This document shows positions 8,996 to 18,693 of a DNA stretch of 20,089 bases, piece by piece (within the stretch, counting starts at the first letter, position 1; each line of letters opens with the position of its first letter). A model generated the notes under the pieces. The model made no database searches and had not been told where the DNA came from. It was given only the letters and a program-made list of their open reading frames with translations. Source of the DNA: Candidatus Aminicenantota bacterium (GTDB lineage Bacteria > Acidobacteriota > Aminicenantia > UBA2199); assembly GCA_026393775.1 (NCBI GenBank), contig JAPKZM010000161.1:1-20089 (forward strand), read 5' to 3'. The translations under genes were made by a program, and so were the position numbers.

Positions 8996-10066
8996 TTATC
9001 TTTTTAAAAATTTCACCTGGAAGATGAAATTCTGCAGGGATATGCGGGCCGAATCTTCGCCGCTGGTCTTGGATTCGTAATCGAGGCGGTAGATCAGTTT
9101 CAGCACCTCCTGGATCTTGAAGTCGGGGAAATTCTTGACCAGGGCGATGAATTTATTCAGAATGAAAGAAGGCTGCTGCAGCACCTTGCCGATGTCCGGG
9201 ATCGTAAAATGGTGTTTCATCAGGAACTTGGCCGTGTAAATCTTATGATAATAGGAAATCAGGGTGCCGATGATGAAACTCGGCTTGATGCCATTGATGA
9301 ACAGGTACTTTAAAATATCCAGGTAGGCGCTGGCGTCCTCCCTTTCAATGGCTTCGGTCAGATCCCATATGGAATGGGAATTGATGCCGGTGATCAATTC
9401 GTCGACCTCCTCGCTGTCGATGCTCAGGCTGGTGGCGGCGGCCGCTTCCAGCTTGGGCAGCTGCTGGATGATGGAGATGAAATCGTCACCCTTGATCTCC
9501 TGGATTTTTTCCATGGCCCCGACCGTGATGGTGATCTTTCGTTCCTTCAGGTACTGTTTGATGTAGTTTTTTATTTCAAGTTCGGGGGTCTTGTCCAGGT
9601 CGATGACCATGGTTTGCGGAGATTGAAAGCATTTCAGCAGGCTTTCGATTTTACCTTTTTTCAACTGTCTGTAATCGTCGCGGCTGATGTCCAAAGATAC
9701 GTAAACGATCAGGGTGGCATGGGGATTTGGTTTTTCCAGGTAACGGGTGATGGCTTCCTTGGCGGCGGCGTTCAGCGCCAGTTTTTTTTCGCTGCGGATG
9801 GCCACGGTGATAATTTTTTTGGCGCTGATAAAAAAGCTCGAACTGTTGGCTTCGTTCAGGATGTCTTCCCAGCTGTTTTCCTCTTCGCTGTCAAAATAGT
9901 ACCGTTTGAAATTAAAATCGCTTTTTTCCTGGCCGAAGGAGCGGCTGATCTCGGCGATGACGTGCTCTCCCAGATACTCGTTGAAACCGTGCAGGACGAG
10001 CAGGGAAGGAGAAGTTTTTTCACTGCGGACGCGGTTGATAAAATTGAAAAAAGTGGTCTCAGGCAT
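8996..10066 (-). CDS. holA: DNA polymerase III subunit delta
   Basis: 356 aa, within the usual range for HolA, the delta subunit of the clamp loader that opens the beta sliding clamp. The N-terminal block LLVLHGFNEYLGEHVI followed by NSSSFFISAKKIITV matches the degenerate AAA+ fold of delta proteins, which lack a working Walker A. The middle region ending in the EVDELITG and SIWDLTEAIE stretches and the helical C-terminus (YKIYTAKFLMKHHF, then LKNFIxxVK-like helices) follow the family pattern. I place the start at the ATG at 10066, which overlaps the lptE stop as TGATG. The codon just before it is TTG and could also initiate. The position directly after leuS-lptE is the same as in E. coli and strongly supports the call, since delta sequences diverge quickly. 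Confidence 0.9.
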   Translation of the reverse strand: MPETTFFNFINRVRSEKTSPSLLVLHGFNEYLGEHVIAEISRSFGQEKSDFNFKRYYFDSEEENSWEDILNEANSSSFFISAKKIITVAIRSEKKLALNAAAKEAITRYLEKPNPHATLIVYVSLDISRDDYRQLKKGKIESLLKCFQSPQTMVIDLDKTPELEIKNYIKQYLKERKITITVGAMEKIQEIKGDDFISIIQQLPKLEAAAATSLSIDSEEVDELITGINSHSIWDLTEAIEREDASAYLDILKYLFINGIKPSFIIGTLISYYHKIYTAKFLMKHHFTIPDIGKVLQQPSFILNKFIALVKNFPDFKIQEVLKLIYRLDYESKTSGEDSARISLQNFIFQVKFLKR

Positions 10067-10649
10067 CAAAAATTTTCCAGGATGGATGAAACGATACCGG
10101 CAGCGAATTTCGCGGCTATTTTATCCCGGGCGCCCGCCGCCCGGGGAAAAAAATCTCCGCCAACGGCTTCGTCCCCTACGGGGGCTTCGTCCCCTACGGG
10201 GGCTCCGTCCCCTACGGGGGCTCCGTCGCCTGCGGCGGCTTCGTACACTTCACGGAAGGAAAGTTCGTTCCCTTCGTAGACCAATTCATTCTTTTTCAAG
10301 TCGATCAGGCGAACATGGACGCTGATGCGGACCTCGTAGCGCTTGGCCGCGCCGCGGGTGTCATAGGCGATGGGGACGGTTTCGAAAACGCTGATCCTTC
10401 CCTCCAGCAGCAGATCGGCTTTTTCCACCGCTGCGCTCAATTGCAGGCGGCTTCGTTTGAGGAATTCTTCCCTGAGCGCGGCGGTGATGAAACGTTCCGT
10501 TCCATAGCGCGGAGTTTCATTCGCAAATGCGGGGATGGCAATGGTCCGGGCCGCGGCCGGCAGGTTCCGTCCCCGGCCCGTCAAGCGATAGCCGCACTGC
10601 AAGTTCAACAGGGTCGCAAGCAGCAGCAGCAACAACCATGAGCCGTGTT

Positions 10650-10653
<4 letters not shown>
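10066..10653 (-). CDS. lptE: LPS-assembly lipoprotein LptE, with internal hexapeptide repeat
   Basis: LptE plugs the LptD barrel in the outer membrane and helps insert lipopolysaccharide. The 195-aa product starts with a hydrophobic signal (WLLLLLLATLLNLQC) and then CGYRLTGRG, the usual N-terminus of mature LptE. It continues with TIAIPAFANET and YGTERFITAALREEFLKRS, family hallmarks, then ADLLLEGRI and a beta-rich stretch. The residues before Cys20 (NLQ) are not a textbook lipobox: Gln at -1 and Asn at -3 are unusual. Between the last strand and the C-terminal helix (about residues 135-165) is a run of PVGDxA hexapeptides encoded by an 18-bp tandem repeat. I chose the ATG at 10653 because it forms an ATGA overlap with the leuS stop. 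An ATG two codons upstream is the alternative. The leuS-lptE-holA order matches E. coli. Confidence 0.88.
10165..10244. repeat. 18-bp in-frame tandem repeat inside lptE, hairpin-forming units
   Basis: Four 18-bp units start at 10165, 10183, 10201 and 10219, with a partial fifth at 10237. Units 1-2 are identical (plus strand GGCTTCGTCCCCTACGGG). Unit 3 has one change and unit 4 is more diverged. Each unit contains GTCCCC and, after a three-base loop, GGGGGC, which can pair. Unit 4 reads GTCGCC and GGCGGC, so a C-to-G change on one side is matched by a G-to-C change on the other. On the coding (minus) strand a unit gives Pro-Val-Gly-Asp-Glu/Gly-Ala. Confidence 0.93.
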
Positions 10654-13320
<2,667 letters not shown>

Positions 13321-13329
13321 TGTTTTTCC

Positions 13330-13358
13330 TTGACTATTGGCTGATTTTCAATTATACC
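13330..13358 (+). promoter_or_regulatory. promoter of the Yip1-type gene, divergent from leuS
   Basis: TTGACT (13330-13335), 17 nt, TATACC (13353-13358). The -10 box shares bases 13353-13356 with the leuS -10 box on the other strand, so the two promoters cannot both be occupied. The leader to the ATG at 13462 would be about 95 nt, and I see no strong structure in it. Confidence 0.55.
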
Positions 13359-13379
13359 GGAAATCGGCTGGCGCGACAA
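13351..13379 (-). promoter_or_regulatory. leuS promoter
   Basis: On the minus strand TTGTCG (13379-13374), 17 nt, then a perfect TATAAT (13356-13351). Transcription would start near 13344, giving a leader of about 24 nt with the AAGGA ribosome site. There is no room for a T-box or other leader riboswitch. Confidence 0.72.
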
Positions 13380-13461
13380 CCAATCGCGGCCTGTTTCGTA
13401 TACACACATTCCGGAAACCAGGCGGTGAAACCATTCAACCGCTAAAGGCAGGGGAGGCAAG

Positions 13462-14154
13462 ATGAAGGAATTTTTAGATGTCTTCACGGGGGTGGTCGAT
13501 AATCCCGGCCCTACCATCAGTCGGGTAATGGATAAGAAACGCTGGCTGGGCGTATTCATCCTCATCCTGCTGACTACGGCTATCGTTGCCTATCTAACCT
13601 ATCCCATCACCAAGGTGGAAGGGGCGAAATTCATCCGTGATTCGGAAATGGCCGACAGGTTGAGCGAAGAGCAGTTGGCCAGCCTGGATCGATTCACTCC
13701 CGGTCAGCGCCTCTTCGGCGCGCTTACCCAGCTGCCCATGGCGGCCATCATGCTCCTGTTGGCGGCTTTTTTCGTGTATCTGTTTTTCAAGGTGGCCGGC
13801 GCCGCCGGCGAATTCAGCCATTATTTTTCCGGGGTCGTGCATGCTTCGTTGCTGGATATGTTTCTGGGAGGAATTGTAAAAGCCACCTTGATCGCGGTCA
13901 AAAAAACCATGTTCGTTCATACCGGCTTGACCATTTTCTTTCCCGCCTTGGACTTCAGAAGCCTGTCCTACCTCGTTCTGGCCCAGTTTGATTTTTTCTC
14001 GCTCTGGTATCTTCTGGCCCTGACACTGGGCATTGCCCATTTCAGCAAACTCGGTCTGAAAAAAAGCATCGTCATCGCACTATTGTATTTTCTCTTTAAA
14101 AGCCTTATTTTTGTCTCTTTTTCCTATTTCAGCATGAGATTGCTGGGCATGTGA
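13462..14154 (+). CDS. Yip1-family integral membrane protein
   Basis: 230 aa with about five or six hydrophobic segments: WLGVFILILLTTAIVAYLTY near residue 30, LPMAAIMLLLAAFFVYLFF near 95, then further segments to the C-terminus. The opening (FLDVFTGVVDNPGPTISRVMDKKRW) followed by membrane segments and the conserved small-residue region GAAGEFSHYFSGVVHASL resembles bacterial Yip1-domain proteins (PF04893). Their function in bacteria is not known. GGGGAGG lies 4 nt before the ATG and supports the start. The gene has its own promoter, divergent from leuS, and the next gene also has a separate promoter, so it may be transcribed alone. The family call rests on topology and sequence style, so it is moderate; that it is a polytopic membrane protein is clear. 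Confidence 0.72.
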   Translation: MKEFLDVFTGVVDNPGPTISRVMDKKRWLGVFILILLTTAIVAYLTYPITKVEGAKFIRDSEMADRLSEEQLASLDRFTPGQRLFGALTQLPMAAIMLLLAAFFVYLFFKVAGAAGEFSHYFSGVVHASLLDMFLGGIVKATLIAVKKTMFVHTGLTIFFPALDFRSLSYLVLAQFDFFSLWYLLALTLGIAHFSKLGLKKSIVIALLYFLFKSLIFVSFSYFSMRLLGM

Positions 14155-14202
14155 ACGGATAGTCAGGCGGACTCGTTTTTCGGCGCTGGAGCGGCGATAA
14201 AC

Positions 14203-14231
14203 TTGACAAAAGTTTATTTTTGATTTATTAA
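14203..14231 (+). promoter_or_regulatory. promoter of the OmpA-domain gene
   Basis: A perfect -35 TTGACA (14203-14208), 17 nt of A/T-rich spacer, then TATTAA (14226-14231). The start site would be near 14238, leaving a leader of about 55 nt with AGGAG at 14281-14285, 8 nt before the ATG. Confidence 0.7.
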
Positions 14232-14293
14232 AGTGTTCATAATGGGAAAAGAAGCCCCGGAATGCCAATTCCAAGCAAACAGGAGAGGCTAAA

Positions 14294-15559
14294 ATGAAAA
14301 AGACACTTTTTTTTATCATCTTTGCTTTATTAACCTTGGTATTGACGATGAACGCGGATGAATCCAAGAAAGTCTATAATATTCAAAAAACCTATATCAG
14401 CTCGGAAGAGACCCTGCTGATTTCGGAGACCGATTTGAATTGCACTTATTTCATCAGGGACAGCATGCCGCAGGATATCCGGATCGAGAAGGAGTACAAG
14501 CCGGTTGACCCGCGCTTTGATTTTTCGGACCAGGACCGCCTCATTGTCAATAAAGGCGCCAAGGACGGGCTGAAAGTCGGGGACCAGCTCATGATCATCG
14601 GCCCGGGGAGGTCGATCAGGGGCCTGGGCCGATATTTCCTTAAAAAATCTCTGGCCGAAGTCACCGGCGTAGAAAACTACAATTCGGTCATCCAATTGAA
14701 AACGGGCTGCCACCCCGTGAATATCGGCGATTTTGCCGTTCCTTTCAACCCCGAGAAAACCGTTTTCGCCAAAAAGATCGATTATATGCTTGCCCGCATT
14801 CCGGCCAATGCCATCAGCGGCAAAATCGTATACACCGACTTGTCGATGGGTTTGGCGTCTTCCATTTCCGCCACTTCCCAATATGTCACCGTTGATCTGG
14901 GGCAGGGAGTGGTCGCCAAGGGAACCTTCCTGTTGATCTACCGGATTTTGAAAAAGGACCTGCCGCCACTGATCGTCGGCTTGGGCATCGTTGTCCAGGC
15001 TGAAAATACCAATTCCACCATGAAAATACTCGACGCCGACATGGATATCCGCTTGGATGATGCGGTAGCGATTCTCCCGAGCGGCGAAGAAAAAGCTTCG
15101 GGAACCGCCGAGGCCGAGAAAAAGGAGAATATCCCCGTCGTCGATGTGCAGCAGGTCGAGGGCCAGGAAATGAAAAATGCCCAGCTCGACGAGGCTCAGC
15201 CGGCAGAACCAGCCGGGGACACGCTGACCGTGGACATTCTTTTTGATTTTGCCAGCAAGCAGCCCAAGGGCGATCACAGCCAAGATTTTGCGGCCATCAA
15301 GGACTTCATCGCCGCCAAATCGGAATACCTGGTCACCTTGCGCGGTTATACCTGCAACATCGGCGATGAAGAATACAATCTCCGGCTGGCCAAGGAGCGC
15401 GTGGACGCGGTCAAGGGCATCTTGATCTCCCAGTACGGCGTGGATGCCGCACACGTGGAGTCGTTTTTTTACGGCGAAAAGGAGCCGCGCTTTGACAACA
15501 GCAGCGAAGAGGAACGCCAGAAAAACCGGTTGGTAAAAATCGAGGTGAACGGAAAATGA
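14294..15559 (+). CDS. secreted OmpA-domain protein with an N-terminal domain of unknown type
   Basis: 421 aa. A signal peptide (MKKTLFFIIFALLTLVLTMNA) points to export. The central part (about residues 75-265) has two beta-rich stretches with the pattern RLIVNKGAKDGLKVGDQLMI and GKGTFLLIYR-like turns, reminiscent of SH3-like or FlgT-type repeats. I cannot name it. A charged Glu/Ala/Lys linker (about 265-305) leads to a C-terminal OmpA domain (about 312-420), which normally binds peptidoglycan. It shows GYTCNIGDEEYNLRLAKERVDAVK and the closing EERQKNRLVKIEV. The Asp that contacts diaminopimelate in OmpA is replaced by Cys354, while the partner Arg369 is kept. The likely role is a periplasmic or outer-membrane protein tethered to the wall. 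The stop overlaps the next start as ATGA, so the two are co-translated. Confidence 0.85.
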   Translation: MKKTLFFIIFALLTLVLTMNADESKKVYNIQKTYISSEETLLISETDLNCTYFIRDSMPQDIRIEKEYKPVDPRFDFSDQDRLIVNKGAKDGLKVGDQLMIIGPGRSIRGLGRYFLKKSLAEVTGVENYNSVIQLKTGCHPVNIGDFAVPFNPEKTVFAKKIDYMLARIPANAISGKIVYTDLSMGLASSISATSQYVTVDLGQGVVAKGTFLLIYRILKKDLPPLIVGLGIVVQAENTNSTMKILDADMDIRLDDAVAILPSGEEKASGTAEAEKKENIPVVDVQQVEGQEMKNAQLDEAQPAEPAGDTLTVDILFDFASKQPKGDHSQDFAAIKDFIAAKSEYLVTLRGYTCNIGDEEYNLRLAKERVDAVKGILISQYGVDAAHVESFFYGEKEPRFDNSSEEERQKNRLVKIEVNGK

Positions 15560-16122
15560 AATTTCCCGTCTGGGTGTTGCTGACCTGTTTTTTCTTGACC
15601 GGGCTTTCGCCGGTCTTCGGCAAAGGGGCGATCGACCTGGTCGCGCTGAAAAAACAGGAGGAGGAAAGGAGAAAAAAAGTCTCCAAGTCCAAGCAGTCGA
15701 TCACCGATGCCAACGTGAACAAGTTCTCCGGCGGCAGCAGGCCCTACGGGTTCGTGCAGATGGAGTCGGAATCCCCCCCCCCGGCGGCGGAAGAAAATGT
15801 CCCCGCTGTCCCCGGCAGTGCTGCGCCGGCGGATGAAAAAAAGCAGCCCGATTATTGGAAAAGGCAGCAGGTCCAGCTGGAGACGCGGATCGCGGAGTTG
15901 AAGGAAAGCATCCAGAGCCAGCAGTTGGAATTGAACAAGCTTTGGTCGGATTTTTATATCAAGAATATCCCGGCCGATCAGGACGCCATCAAGGTGCAAA
16001 TTGCCCAGGTGACCAATCAATTGGAGCAAAAAAAGCTGTTCCTGAGCCAATCCGAAACGCAGCTGGAGGAATTTTTTGAAAATGCCAGGAAAGCCGGAGT
16101 TCCTCCGGGCTGGCTGAGATAA
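15556..16122 (+). CDS. secreted coiled-coil protein of unknown function
   Basis: 188 aa. An N-terminal signal peptide (KFPVWVLLTCFFLTGLSPVFG) is followed by a Lys/Glu-rich helix, a Pro/Ala linker of low complexity (about residues 72-95), then a long predicted coiled coil (about 100-175) rich in Gln, Glu, Leu and Lys. It ends RKAGVPPGWLR. From memory, similar short secreted proteins with a PGWLR-type tail occur in Acidobacteriota-like genomes, with no known function. It overlaps the OmpA-domain gene by 4 nt (ATGA), so the two products probably work together in the periplasm. No enzyme motif is visible. Confidence 0.78.
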   Translation: MKFPVWVLLTCFFLTGLSPVFGKGAIDLVALKKQEEERRKKVSKSKQSITDANVNKFSGGSRPYGFVQMESESPPPAAEENVPAVPGSAAPADEKKQPDYWKRQQVQLETRIAELKESIQSQQLELNKLWSDFYIKNIPADQDAIKVQIAQVTNQLEQKKLFLSQSETQLEEFFENARKAGVPPGWLR

Positions 16123-16230
16123 CTTTACTCCAACTGCGACACAATCCGGCCGCCCATGCCGATTTTCCCAAGCGGATGATCGCCTGGCGGTTCTCTTCTC
16201 CCGGACGGTCGCCCTCATGGGTCTTTCTGT

Positions 16231-16259
16231 TTGTCAAGCCTGAGCCGAGATGGTAAAAT
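16231..16259 (+). promoter_or_regulatory. polyprenyl synthase promoter, likely giving a leaderless mRNA
   Basis: TTGTCA (16231-16236), 17 nt, TAAAAT (16254-16259), with TG one base before the -10 box. Each box matches 5 of 6 consensus bases. The expected start site (about 16266-16270) falls on or next to the ATG at 16270, and no ribosome-binding sequence precedes that ATG. The rest of the 147-nt gap (16123-16269) shows no clear feature. Confidence 0.6.
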
Positions 16260-16269
16260 AACGCCGACA

Positions 16270-17211
16270 ATGGATTATCTAAACATTCAGAAACCGGTCC
16301 TGCCGCTGCTGAAGGCCACGGAAAAGGTCCTAGCCAGGCATATCGGCAGTGAGATCCGCTTGATCTCGGAACTGCGGCAGCGCACTCCGGTTGCCAAGGG
16401 CAAGAAGATCCGCGCCGCCTTCCTTTTCCTCCTGGCCGGGATGAACAGGACCAAGTCCAAGGGGTTGCCCGTGCTGGGCGCGGCCATCGAGATGCTGCAT
16501 CTGTCGAGCCTGGTTCACGACGACATCATCGACCACTCCTCCTGGCGGCGCGGCGAAAAGACCCCCAACCACCATTTCGGCGACTGCCTTTCGGTGCTCT
16601 GGGGCGATTTCCTTTTCATCACCTCCATCCGCATGCTGACCCGGGGAGGCGGCGCTGCGGCCATCGACATGCTGGCCGAGGCCTCCCGGCAGATGATCGA
16701 GGGGCAGATCCTCGAGTTTGAGAACAATTTCAATTACCGCATCCAGCCCCGGACCTACTACAATATCATCCGCAAGAAGACGTCGAGCATGTTCGCCGGT
16801 ATCGCCGCCTTGGCGGCCCGGCTGGCCGGAAAGGATGCTGCTAGCGCAGCAAATTTTTATCGCTTCGGCCAGGATTTCGGCATGATCTTCCAGATCAGCG
16901 ACGACCTCCTGGACCTCTTCTCCGACCGGGCCGGCAAAAGCCGCTTCCAGGACCTGAAGGAGGGGAAGGTGACCTTGCCTTATATCCTGCTGCTGCAGGG
17001 AGGAGGCCTGCCGCTCGTCAAGGGATTCGACCGCCCCACTCCCGGGCCGCTGCTGGCTCGCTGCCGGGATCTGGGCATTCAGGAGCGGTCACTGGCGGTT
17101 ATCGACCGCTACCACCGGAAGTGCTCCCGCTTCCTGCGCTCGTTCCCCCCCTCCCCTTACCGCAGCTCGCTGGAAAGCTTGCTGGAATTCGTCCGCTATC
17201 GTGAATACTGA
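16270..17211 (+). CDS. trans-polyprenyl diphosphate synthase
   Basis: 313 aa. This family joins isopentenyl diphosphate units onto an allylic primer to make the isoprenoid chain of quinones or other prenyl lipids. Both Mg-binding aspartate motifs are present: DDIID (84-88) in LVHDDIIDHSSWRRGEKTPNHH and DDLLD (211-215) in FQISDDLLDLF. The DLKEGKVTLPYI block is also typical. Residues at -4 and -5 before the first DDxxD are Ser, which leaves room for a long product, so I favour a C30-C50 synthase over geranylgeranyl synthase. This is inference. I prefer the ATG at 16270 to an in-frame TTG at 16231, because the TTG lies in the -35 box of the promoter. The 3' end overlaps the CYTH gene by 11 nt. 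Confidence 0.9.
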   Translation: MDYLNIQKPVLPLLKATEKVLARHIGSEIRLISELRQRTPVAKGKKIRAAFLFLLAGMNRTKSKGLPVLGAAIEMLHLSSLVHDDIIDHSSWRRGEKTPNHHFGDCLSVLWGDFLFITSIRMLTRGGGAAAIDMLAEASRQMIEGQILEFENNFNYRIQPRTYYNIIRKKTSSMFAGIAALAARLAGKDAASAANFYRFGQDFGMIFQISDDLLDLFSDRAGKSRFQDLKEGKVTLPYILLLQGGGLPLVKGFDRPTPGPLLARCRDLGIQERSLAVIDRYHRKCSRFLRSFPPSPYRSSLESLLEFVRYREY

Positions 17212-17749
17212 AAAGCGGCTGGAGATCGAGGTCAAAATCAAGGTGCAGGGGTTGGAACCCTTGCGCAGGAAAATCCTGCGTCTGCCGGCCGCCTTGGAAA
17301 CGGAACGTGCGTTCGAAAGAAATATCGTCTTTGACACGGCCCGGAAGAAATTGCGAGAGCGCGGGATGCTTTTGCGCCTGCGCCGAACCGGGGAGAACGC
17401 CGTATTGACCTTGAAAACGCCGGCCCAGGGGAACTCCCGCTACAAGGTCAGGGAGGAAACCGAGGTGAGGGTCTCTGATTTTGCCGCTGCGGAAAAAATA
17501 ATCCGGGCTCTCGGGTTCCGGTTGTCTTTCATTTACGAGAAATACCGTGAAGTATTCACTGCCGGCGGGGCGCGCATCATGATCGACGAGACCCCGATCG
17601 GCGATTTCATCGAAATTGAGGGCGACCCCGAACACATTGACGCCGTGGCCGCCCGCTTGGGTTTCGCGGCGGATGATTACATCCGCGAATCCTATCTCCA
17701 GCTCTTTCTCCGCTCCGGGCATTCCGGGCATATGGTTTTCGGCGAGTGA
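17201..17749 (+). CDS. cyaB: CYTH-domain protein, class IV adenylate cyclase (CyaB) type
   Basis: 182 aa starting at GTG, 11 nt inside the preceding gene. The N-terminal EIEVK (Glu8, Glu10, Lys12) is the ExExK signature of CYTH tunnel enzymes, which bind a triphosphate substrate and divalent metal. Further conserved charged strands follow: LLRLRRTGENAVLTLKTP, YKVREETEVRV and FIEIEGDPEHID. The length and the arrangement of FxEIEG before the C-terminal helix match bacterial CyaB, whose characterised members make cyclic AMP. Other CYTH proteins hydrolyse thiamine triphosphate or inorganic triphosphate, so the substrate cannot be fixed by eye. The stop overlaps the next GTG start as GTGA. Confidence 0.85.
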   Translation: MNTEKRLEIEVKIKVQGLEPLRRKILRLPAALETERAFERNIVFDTARKKLRERGMLLRLRRTGENAVLTLKTPAQGNSRYKVREETEVRVSDFAAAEKIIRALGFRLSFIYEKYREVFTAGGARIMIDETPIGDFIEIEGDPEHIDAVAARLGFAADDYIRESYLQLFLRSGHSGHMVFGE

Positions 17750-18606
17750 AATTTTTCATCCTGGCCGGCGGCTACGGCAAAAGGGCCGAACCTCTTTCGC
17801 TGATCAAGCCGAAAGCGGTTTTCCCGTTGAATGGCGTTCCCCTGCTGCGCCTGCTGCTGAAACAACTGCGGGCGCAGGGTTGCCGGGAGGGATTCGTCAA
17901 TCTCCATCATCTGGCCGAACAGGTCGAGCAGGCCGCCGGTGAGGAAGGCGGAATCGATTTCATCAGCGAAAAAGAATTAAGCGGCAGCATGGTGCTGCGT
18001 CAGGCACTGCCGTTTTTCTCCGACTGGCTCCTGGTTGTCAACGGCGACACGTTCCTGGAAATACCGCTGTCCGCTTTGGTCCAAAAGACGGCTGATCCCG
18101 CCGTCGACGGCGTGCTGCTGACGCGGCACGACCCATCCGGCCGCTACGGCCATTTGCGGAGTCCGGGCGACGTTTTTCTCGATGTTTCCCCTCCCGGCCA
18201 TGGTCCGGGCTTGATGTATGCCGGGGCGGCTTTATTCAGGAGGAAGGCGATCGAAAAAATCGACAGCGTGAATTTTTTTTCCAGCATCACTAGGCGGCGG
18301 CTGCATTTCAAAACCGTTTTTTATAACGGGATTTGGCTTGATATAGGCACCCCAGAATCCTATTTGCATGCGAATGAGCAATACCGGGCGCATGTCGGGG
18401 AGCGAAGCGCCAATTCGCTGTCCGCAGACGTAACGATCTCCCCGCGGGCGCGGGTGGAAAACTCGGTCCTCTGGGAACACACCCGCCTGGGGGAGGGCGT
18501 GTCGCTGTCCGAGTGCATCGTCACCGGCCACGTGTCTCTGGAAAATGTCACGCTGCAAAAGCGCATCATCACCCGCCAGGGGATTTTTCCGCTTCAGGCC
18601 GGCTGA
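17746..18606 (+). CDS. sugar-phosphate nucleotidyltransferase with beta-helix tail
   Basis: 286 aa. Proteins of this fold transfer a nucleotide to a sugar 1-phosphate to make an activated sugar for glycan synthesis. LAGGYGKRAEPLSLIKPK (residues 6-23) is the nucleotide-binding loop with the conserved Lys. VVNGDTF (Asp101) binds the metal. GLMYAGAALF and WLDIGTPESYLHANEQYR close the catalytic domain. The last 60 or so residues show hexapeptide repeats of a left-handed beta helix (VTISPRARVENSVLWEHTRLG). The start is GTG, forming a GTGA overlap with cyaB. Substrate could be mannose-, glucose- or an amino-sugar 1-phosphate, and I cannot choose among them. This is the last gene of a three-gene overlapping set. 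Confidence 0.85.
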   Translation: MKFFILAGGYGKRAEPLSLIKPKAVFPLNGVPLLRLLLKQLRAQGCREGFVNLHHLAEQVEQAAGEEGGIDFISEKELSGSMVLRQALPFFSDWLLVVNGDTFLEIPLSALVQKTADPAVDGVLLTRHDPSGRYGHLRSPGDVFLDVSPPGHGPGLMYAGAALFRRKAIEKIDSVNFFSSITRRRLHFKTVFYNGIWLDIGTPESYLHANEQYRAHVGERSANSLSADVTISPRARVENSVLWEHTRLGEGVSLSECIVTGHVSLENVTLQKRIITRQGIFPLQAG

Positions 18607-18635
18607 AATGCGTCCAGAGGACAGACAAACTAGAT

Positions 18636-18693
18636 TACCAACACTATGTTTTTGACAAGCTTTGTAAGTTGTCAAAAACATCGAGTGTTGGTA
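18636..18693 (+). repeat. 58-nt hairpin element, copy 1
   Basis: The outer arms TACCAACACT (18636-18645) and AGTGTTGGTA (18684-18693) pair perfectly. The inner arms TGTTTTTGACAA (18647-18658) and TTGTCAAAAACA (18669-18680) also pair perfectly. They are joined by an asymmetric internal loop (A against TCG). The tip contains CAAGCTTTGTAAGT. About 22 base pairs in all, far beyond chance. The sequence aligns without gaps to the reverse complement of copy 2 (40 of 58 identical). Confidence 0.95.

Noticed and set aside
14161..14181. AGTC/GACT stem followed by five T, after the Yip1-type gene, as a terminator
   Set aside because: The stem is only four base pairs, within chance expectation.
14330..15454. 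374-codon minus-strand frame opposite the OmpA-domain gene
   Set aside because: The plus-strand frame has a promoter, ribosome site, signal peptide and OmpA motifs. The minus frame has none of these.
16231..16269. TTG at 16231 as the start of the polyprenyl synthase
   Set aside because: It would place the coding start within the -35 box, lacks a ribosome site, and adds 13 residues unlike the family N-terminus.
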